A DNA stretch of 8,444 nucleotides from Eikenella sp963515595. GTDB taxonomy: Bacteria; Pseudomonadota; Gammaproteobacteria; Burkholderiales; Neisseriaceae. Position numbers and translations under genes: made by a program. The notes under the pieces are model-generated. The model was not told the origin of the DNA and ran no database searches. It was given only the letters and a program-made list of their open reading frames with translations. Positions 5,163 to 8,444 of the stretch are shown one piece after another. Each line of letters begins with the position of its first letter. Position 1 is the first letter of the stretch. Where the stretch lies: contig CAUPYH010000077.1 in assembly GCA_963515595.1 (NCBI GenBank), positions 1-8,444 of the forward strand, in the 5' to 3' direction.

Positions 5163-7043
5163 TCAGCCCACTGATTGTGCAAATGTCTCGATCCGTGCCG
5201 CCAGTTTCTCAGCGCTCAATCCCAAGTCGTCTAGCAGAATGGCCGGATCTCCATGGCCAGTAACGATGTCTTCGATGCCCAACAGCAACATGGGCAAGCG
5301 GCAGCCTTGTTTGGCCAACACTTCCAACACCGCGCTGCCGGCTCCGCCTTGTACAGCGTTTTCTTCAATGCACACCAGCCGCTGATGGGTGGCGGCCAGT
5401 TCGGCAATCAATTCTTCGTCCAGCGGCTTCACAAATCGCATATCGGCCACGGTTAAGTCCAGTTGTTCCGCTGCCTGCAACGCGGGTTGTACCATACTAC
5501 CGAAGGCCAACACGGCAGTTCCCCTACCCTGCCGCCGCACCACACCTTTGCCTACCGGCACGGTATCCAAGCCGCTGCCGATTGCCGTGCTGCCGCTAGC
5601 GCCGCGCGGGTAGCGTACGGCAGTGGGGCAATCCAACGCGTAGCAAGTGGAAAGCAACAAGCGGCATTCTTCGCCGCTGCTGGGGGCAGCCAGCACCATA
5701 TTCGGGATGCAGCGCAGGAAGCTCAGATCATAGGCGCCGGCATGAGTAGGGCCGTCGGCGCCAACGATACCAGCACGGTCGATGGCGAACAATACCGGCA
5801 GGTTTTGCAATGCCACGTCGTGCACCAGTTGGTCGTAGGCGCGCTGCAGGAAGGTGGAGTAAATCGCCACCACGGGTTTTATGTTGCCACAGGCCAGGCC
5901 GGCAGCAAAAGTAACAGCATGCTGCTCGGCAATACCGACATCGAAATAGCGTTCGGGAAAGCGTCGCTCAAACTCCACCAATCCGCTGCCTTCACGCATG
6001 GCGGGGGTAATGGCGACTAATTTGTTATCTACGGCGGCTTGGTCGCATATCCATTGGCCGAAAATTTGGGTGTAGCTCAAAGGGGCAGCGCCGCCGCTTA
6101 CCGGGCCTTGGTCGGGATTAAATTTGCCCACGGCGTGAAAACCGACCGGGTCGTTTTCAGCCAGTTTGTAGCCCTGCCCTTTTTGCGTGAGCACATGCAA
6201 AAGCTGCGGGCCTTTGCGCTGTTTCATCTCTTTGAGCACAGCCACCAGTTGCCGCACGTCGTGGCCGTCCACCGGGCCGGTGTAGGTGAAGCCGAAGTTG
6301 TCAAACAGGGAATCGGGGCGGATACGCGAGCCGTCGAGCACGCTTTTCAGCCGCTGCTCCACTTTCTGCGCGATGTGCAGTGCACCGGGCAGTTTGTCGA
6401 GCACTTTTTCGGATTTGTGTTTGATGCTGCGCAGCGTATCGCGCCAGTCTTTGCCCTGGCTGCCGGCAAGATATTTGGGGAAAGCACCCACATTGGGGGA
6501 AATCGACATTTCGTTGTCGTTGAGGATAACCAGCAAATCGGTGTCCATATCGCCGGCATTGTTCAGCGCTTCAAAAGCTTGGCCGGCAGTCATGGCTCCA
6601 TCGCCGATAACGGCCACGCTGCGGTTGGGGCTACCTGAAAGTTTATCGGCCACCGCCATGCCTAATGCCGCACCGATGGAAGTGGAGGAGTGGCCAACGC
6701 CGAAATCGTCGTATTCCGATTCGCTGCGCTTGGGGAAACCGGCCAAACCGCCGTATTGGCGCATGGTGTGCATGCGGCTGCGGCGGCCGGTGAGCACTTT
6801 GTGCGGATAGCTTTGGTGACCCACGTCCCAAATTAAGTGGTCGTTGGGTGTGTCGTACACATAATGCAATGCCACAGCCAGCTCTACCGCACCCAGATTG
6901 CTGGCGAAATGGCCGCCGGTCTGGCTGATGCTCTCTAGCAGAAAGGTGCGCAGTTCAGCGGCCAGCTGCGGCAGCTGGTCTTCGCGCAAACGGCGCAAAT
7001 CCTGCGGATATTCGATGGTATCGAGAAGCGGCGTGGTAGTCAT
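5163..7043 (-). CDS. dxs: 1-deoxy-D-xylulose-5-phosphate synthase
   Basis: This 626-residue enzyme condenses pyruvate with glyceraldehyde 3-phosphate, using thiamine diphosphate, to make DXP, the first step of the MEP isoprenoid pathway and a source for thiamine and pyridoxal synthesis. Visible motifs: DVGHQSYPHK (73-82), GHSSTS (117-122), the thiamine-binding GDGA (147-150) through NDNEMSIS (175-182, Asn177), YTGPVDGHD (254-262), and FDVGIAEQHAVTFAAG (367-382) with catalytic Glu373. The transketolase C-terminal domain follows. Length is normal for the family (about 620-640). The ATG at 7043 is preceded by AGGGAAC as ribosome site. The gene is transcribed alone toward the transposon relic and diverges from rsgA. 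It contains a DUS-like 12-mer at 6628-6639. Confidence 0.98.
   Translation of the reverse strand: MTTTPLLDTIEYPQDLRRLREDQLPQLAAELRTFLLESISQTGGHFASNLGAVELAVALHYVYDTPNDHLIWDVGHQSYPHKVLTGRRSRMHTMRQYGGLAGFPKRSESEYDDFGVGHSSTSIGAALGMAVADKLSGSPNRSVAVIGDGAMTAGQAFEALNNAGDMDTDLLVILNDNEMSISPNVGAFPKYLAGSQGKDWRDTLRSIKHKSEKVLDKLPGALHIAQKVEQRLKSVLDGSRIRPDSLFDNFGFTYTGPVDGHDVRQLVAVLKEMKQRKGPQLLHVLTQKGQGYKLAENDPVGFHAVGKFNPDQGPVSGGAAPLSYTQIFGQWICDQAAVDNKLVAITPAMREGSGLVEFERRFPERYFDVGIAEQHAVTFAAGLACGNIKPVVAIYSTFLQRAYDQLVHDVALQNLPVLFAIDRAGIVGADGPTHAGAYDLSFLRCIPNMVLAAPSSGEECRLLLSTCYALDCPTAVRYPRGASGSTAIGSGLDTVPVGKGVVRRQGRGTAVLAFGSMVQPALQAAEQLDLTVADMRFVKPLDEELIAELAATHQRLVCIEENAVQGGAGSAVLEVLAKQGCRLPMLLLGIEDIVTGHGDPAILLDDLGLSAEKLAARIETFAQSVG
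6628..6639 (+). repeat. DUS-like site inside dxs (11 of 12)
   Basis: GGGCTACCTGAA differs from the window's common DUS only in the first base and keeps the inner GCTACCTGAA. On the coding strand it encodes the LSGSP stretch, between the GHSSTS and GDGA motifs. Confidence 0.65.
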
Positions 7044-7083
7044 GGTGTGGCGGTTCCCTATTGATTGGGATAAATAAAGACGG

Positions 7084-7089
7084 ATTATA
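7084..7089 (-). promoter_or_regulatory. Candidate -10 box for dxs
   Basis: The minus strand reads TATAAT here, a consensus -10, 40 bases before the dxs start. The -35 is weak: TGCCGT at 7112-7107 with spacer 17, or TTGCCT at 7117-7112 with too long a spacer of 22. Confidence 0.5.
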
Positions 7090-7118
7090 TAGCCATTCTG
7101 CCCGGCACGGCAGGCAAA

Positions 7119-7149
7119 TTGGCATCAATACGCCAATCCTTGCTATGAT
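7119..7149 (+). promoter_or_regulatory. Candidate promoter for rsgA
   Basis: TTGGCA (7119-7124) and an extended -10 TGCTATGAT (7141-7149) with a 19-base spacer lie 26 bases before the ATG. The leader would be only about 20 bases and has no clear ribosome site. It diverges from the dxs promoter within the same 130-base gap. Confidence 0.55.
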
Positions 7150-7175
7150 GGCACTTTCCCACCCGGCCCTCCGCC

Positions 7176-8078
7176 ATGACCGACACCGCCCAAATCATCA
7201 CCAGCTACGGCCGCCGCTTTATCGTGCGCACTGCCGACGGCCACTCCTTCGAGGCCACTACCCGCAAAAAACGGGTGGACTTCGCCTGTGGCGACCAAGT
7301 ACACATCACACCGCTGAATGCCGAGCAGGCGGTGATTGAAGATTTCCTACCGCGCCACAGCCTGCTCTATCGGCAAGATGCTTGGAAAACCAAGCTGATT
7401 GCCGCCAATGTGAACCAACTGCTGATTGTACTGGCAGCCGTGCCCACGCCCAGCGAGCTGCTATTACAACGTGCTCTGTTGGCGGCAGAAGCGGCCGATA
7501 TCGGCGCGGTGATTGTGTTGAACAAAACCGATTTGCCGGAAACGGAACAATGGCGCAGCAAACTGGCATTTTACGAAAGCTTGGGCTATCCCGTGTTGCC
7601 TGTCAGCGCCATGCAAGATGCCGACACCCTGCTGCCGGTGTTGAATGGCCACACCAGCATCCTGTTGGGCCAAAGCGGCATGGGCAAATCCACTCTGATT
7701 AACGCCCTGCTCGGCCAAAGCATTGCCCGCACCAACGAAATCTCCAGCGCCCTCGATTCCGGCAAACACACCACCACCCACGCCCAGCTCTACGACCTAA
7801 ACGAAACCTCCTGCATCATCGATTCCCCCGGTCTGCAGGAATTCGGCCTGCACCATCTTCAGGTAGCATCCCTGCCCCACTACTTCCCCGATATGTGTGG
7901 CTTCATCGGCCAATGCCGGTTCCACAACTGCAGCCACCGCCAAGAGCCCGGCTGCTCCATCAAAGCTGCTGTCGAAGCCGGCCATATCCGTGCCGACCGC
8001 TTGCAGCTTCTGCAACAGCTGACTGATGAACTATCCGGCAAGCACACCCGACAATTCTTGCGCAAAACCAGCGGATAA
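7176..8078 (+). CDS. rsgA: Small ribosomal subunit biogenesis GTPase RsgA
   Basis: This 300-residue circularly permuted GTPase binds the 30S subunit late in maturation and releases maturation factors such as RbfA. Domains: an N-terminal OB fold (about 1-65), then GTPase motifs in permuted order: NKTD (116-119, G4), VSAM (143-146, G5), GQSGMGKST (165-173, P-loop G1), the threonine-rich HTTTH switch (198-202, G2), DSPG (216-219, G3). A zinc finger follows with ligands Cys247, Cys252, His254 and Cys260, in the family spacing C-x4-C-x-H-x5-C. It lacks the basic N-terminal extension of the 350-residue E. coli protein, as expected for neisserial forms. The start is fixed by the OB-fold beginning and the upstream promoter. 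A DUS-like 12-mer lies inside at 7858-7869. Confidence 0.97.
   Translation: MTDTAQIITSYGRRFIVRTADGHSFEATTRKKRVDFACGDQVHITPLNAEQAVIEDFLPRHSLLYRQDAWKTKLIAANVNQLLIVLAAVPTPSELLLQRALLAAEAADIGAVIVLNKTDLPETEQWRSKLAFYESLGYPVLPVSAMQDADTLLPVLNGHTSILLGQSGMGKSTLINALLGQSIARTNEISSALDSGKHTTTHAQLYDLNETSCIIDSPGLQEFGLHHLQVASLPHYFPDMCGFIGQCRFHNCSHRQEPGCSIKAAVEAGHIRADRLQLLQQLTDELSGKHTRQFLRKTSG
7858..7869 (-). repeat. DUS-like site inside rsgA (11 of 12)
   Basis: TTCAGGTAGCAT differs from the reversed common DUS in one outer base and keeps the inner ten. It encodes part of LQVAS just before the zinc finger. Confidence 0.65.
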
Positions 8079-8165
8079 TTTACTCTTCCAACAATCTTTT
8101 CCGGCTGCCAACTCTTTATTTGCCAGAGCGAAAACCGGCAACCAAAACAATCGGAGAAATACAAT

Positions 8166-8360
8166 ATGACCAAGCACATAGCCAACTACGCCATTACTGT
8201 TGCCGCCGACACCCCAAACGGCGAATCACGCCAAATCTGGTTGCAGTTGGAATACGAAGACATCCGTTTCTTGACCAAATCCGAATTCAAGAGATTTGCG
8301 GCTACCAAATGTAATGTCCGCCCCCAACAAATCCTAAAGATTGAACGCTTCTACAAATAA
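8166..8360 (+). CDS. Small 64-residue protein of unknown function
   Basis: The ATG at 8166 has CGGAGAAA about ten bases upstream as a good ribosome site, and a hairpin terminator follows the stop by 10 bases, so the unit looks like a real gene. The product is basic and soluble, with no signal peptide or membrane segment. It reads as a beta strand (NYAITVAADT), a second strand (RQIWLQLEYEDI), a helix (LTKSEFKRFAATK) and a last strand (QQILKIERFYK), a compact beta-beta-alpha-beta pattern. I do not recognise the family. It lies 87 bases after rsgA, with no hairpin between, and may be transcribed with it. Confidence 0.75.
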   Translation: MTKHIANYAITVAADTPNGESRQIWLQLEYEDIRFLTKSEFKRFAATKCNVRPQQILKIERFYK

Positions 8361-8370
8361 GCAGACAAAC

Positions 8371-8403
8371 AAAACCGCTCCAGTATCACACCAGAGCGGT
8401 TTT
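8371..8403. terminator. Rho-independent terminator, likely bidirectional
   Basis: AAAACCGCTC (8371-8380) is exactly complementary to GAGCGGTTTT (8394-8403), with a 13-base loop. The stem is flanked by A and T runs, so it can work on both strands. Unlike most intergenic hairpins here it contains no DUS. Confidence 0.85.
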
Positions 8404-8444
8404 CATATGAGGTGGCGAGCCGGAGCCCCGGCACTGCTGAATTC

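Noticed and set aside
5463..6638. Long plus-strand open frames opposite dxs
   Set aside because: They mirror the dxs coding frame, lack ribosome sites and do not resemble any protein family.
8419..8432. GCCGG/CCGGC stem near the right edge as an RNA gene
   Set aside because: A five-base stem alone is common in GC-rich DNA and no tRNA or known small RNA pattern could be built around it.
8403..8444. End of a convergent minus-strand gene (stop TGA at 8405-8403)
   Set aside because: A position after a bidirectional terminator is suggestive, but only 13 codons are available and they match nothing I know.
8439..8444. EcoRI site exactly at the window end
   Set aside because: It may show that the source was a cloned fragment or may be chance; it carries no biological meaning by itself.

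Overview
The window is most likely chromosomal DNA from a member of the Neisseriaceae, best matching Eikenella. The main evidence is a 12-base sequence, AGGCTACCTGAA, present in 11 exact copies on either strand (mostly as inverted pairs between genes). From published work on DNA uptake sequence (DUS) dialects I recall this as the Eikenella form (AG-eikDUS). Moderately high GC and neisserial-type dxs and rsgA genes fit. The species call is inference.

Layout. Bases 1-1170: an uptake-sequence hairpin in a different dialect (AGGTCGTCTGAA), the C-terminal remnant of a SUKH (SMI1/KNR4) protein, and an intact HSL-type alpha/beta hydrolase, closed by a hairpin with one Eikenella-type arm and one Simonsiella-type arm. 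Bases 1171-4766: five plus-strand genes separated by DUS hairpins. They are a secreted two-domain SH3b protein, a bacterial voltage-gated sodium channel (NaVBac type, filter TLESWS) interrupted by one in-frame TAG, an unrecognised 281-aa protein, a second secreted SH3b protein paralogous to the first, and the stump of a small membrane-anchored ORF. Bases 4750-5068: a decayed IS1016-like (IS1595 family) transposase fragment on the minus strand, which appears to have cut off that last ORF. Bases 5163-7043: dxs on the minus strand. Bases 7044-7175: divergent promoters. Bases 7176-8403: rsgA, a 64-aa conserved-looking small protein and a hairpin terminator. The window ends on an EcoRI site.

Functionally, dxs (isoprenoid precursors) and rsgA (30S subunit maturation) are housekeeping genes. 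The stretch from 1 to 5068 is an accessory region showing gene decay, duplication and transfer: three broken genes, one transposase relic, a duplicated hairpin-promoter module ahead of two neighbouring genes, and a mixture of uptake-sequence dialects. I see no CRISPR array, tRNA or rRNA gene, and no clear multi-gene defence system.
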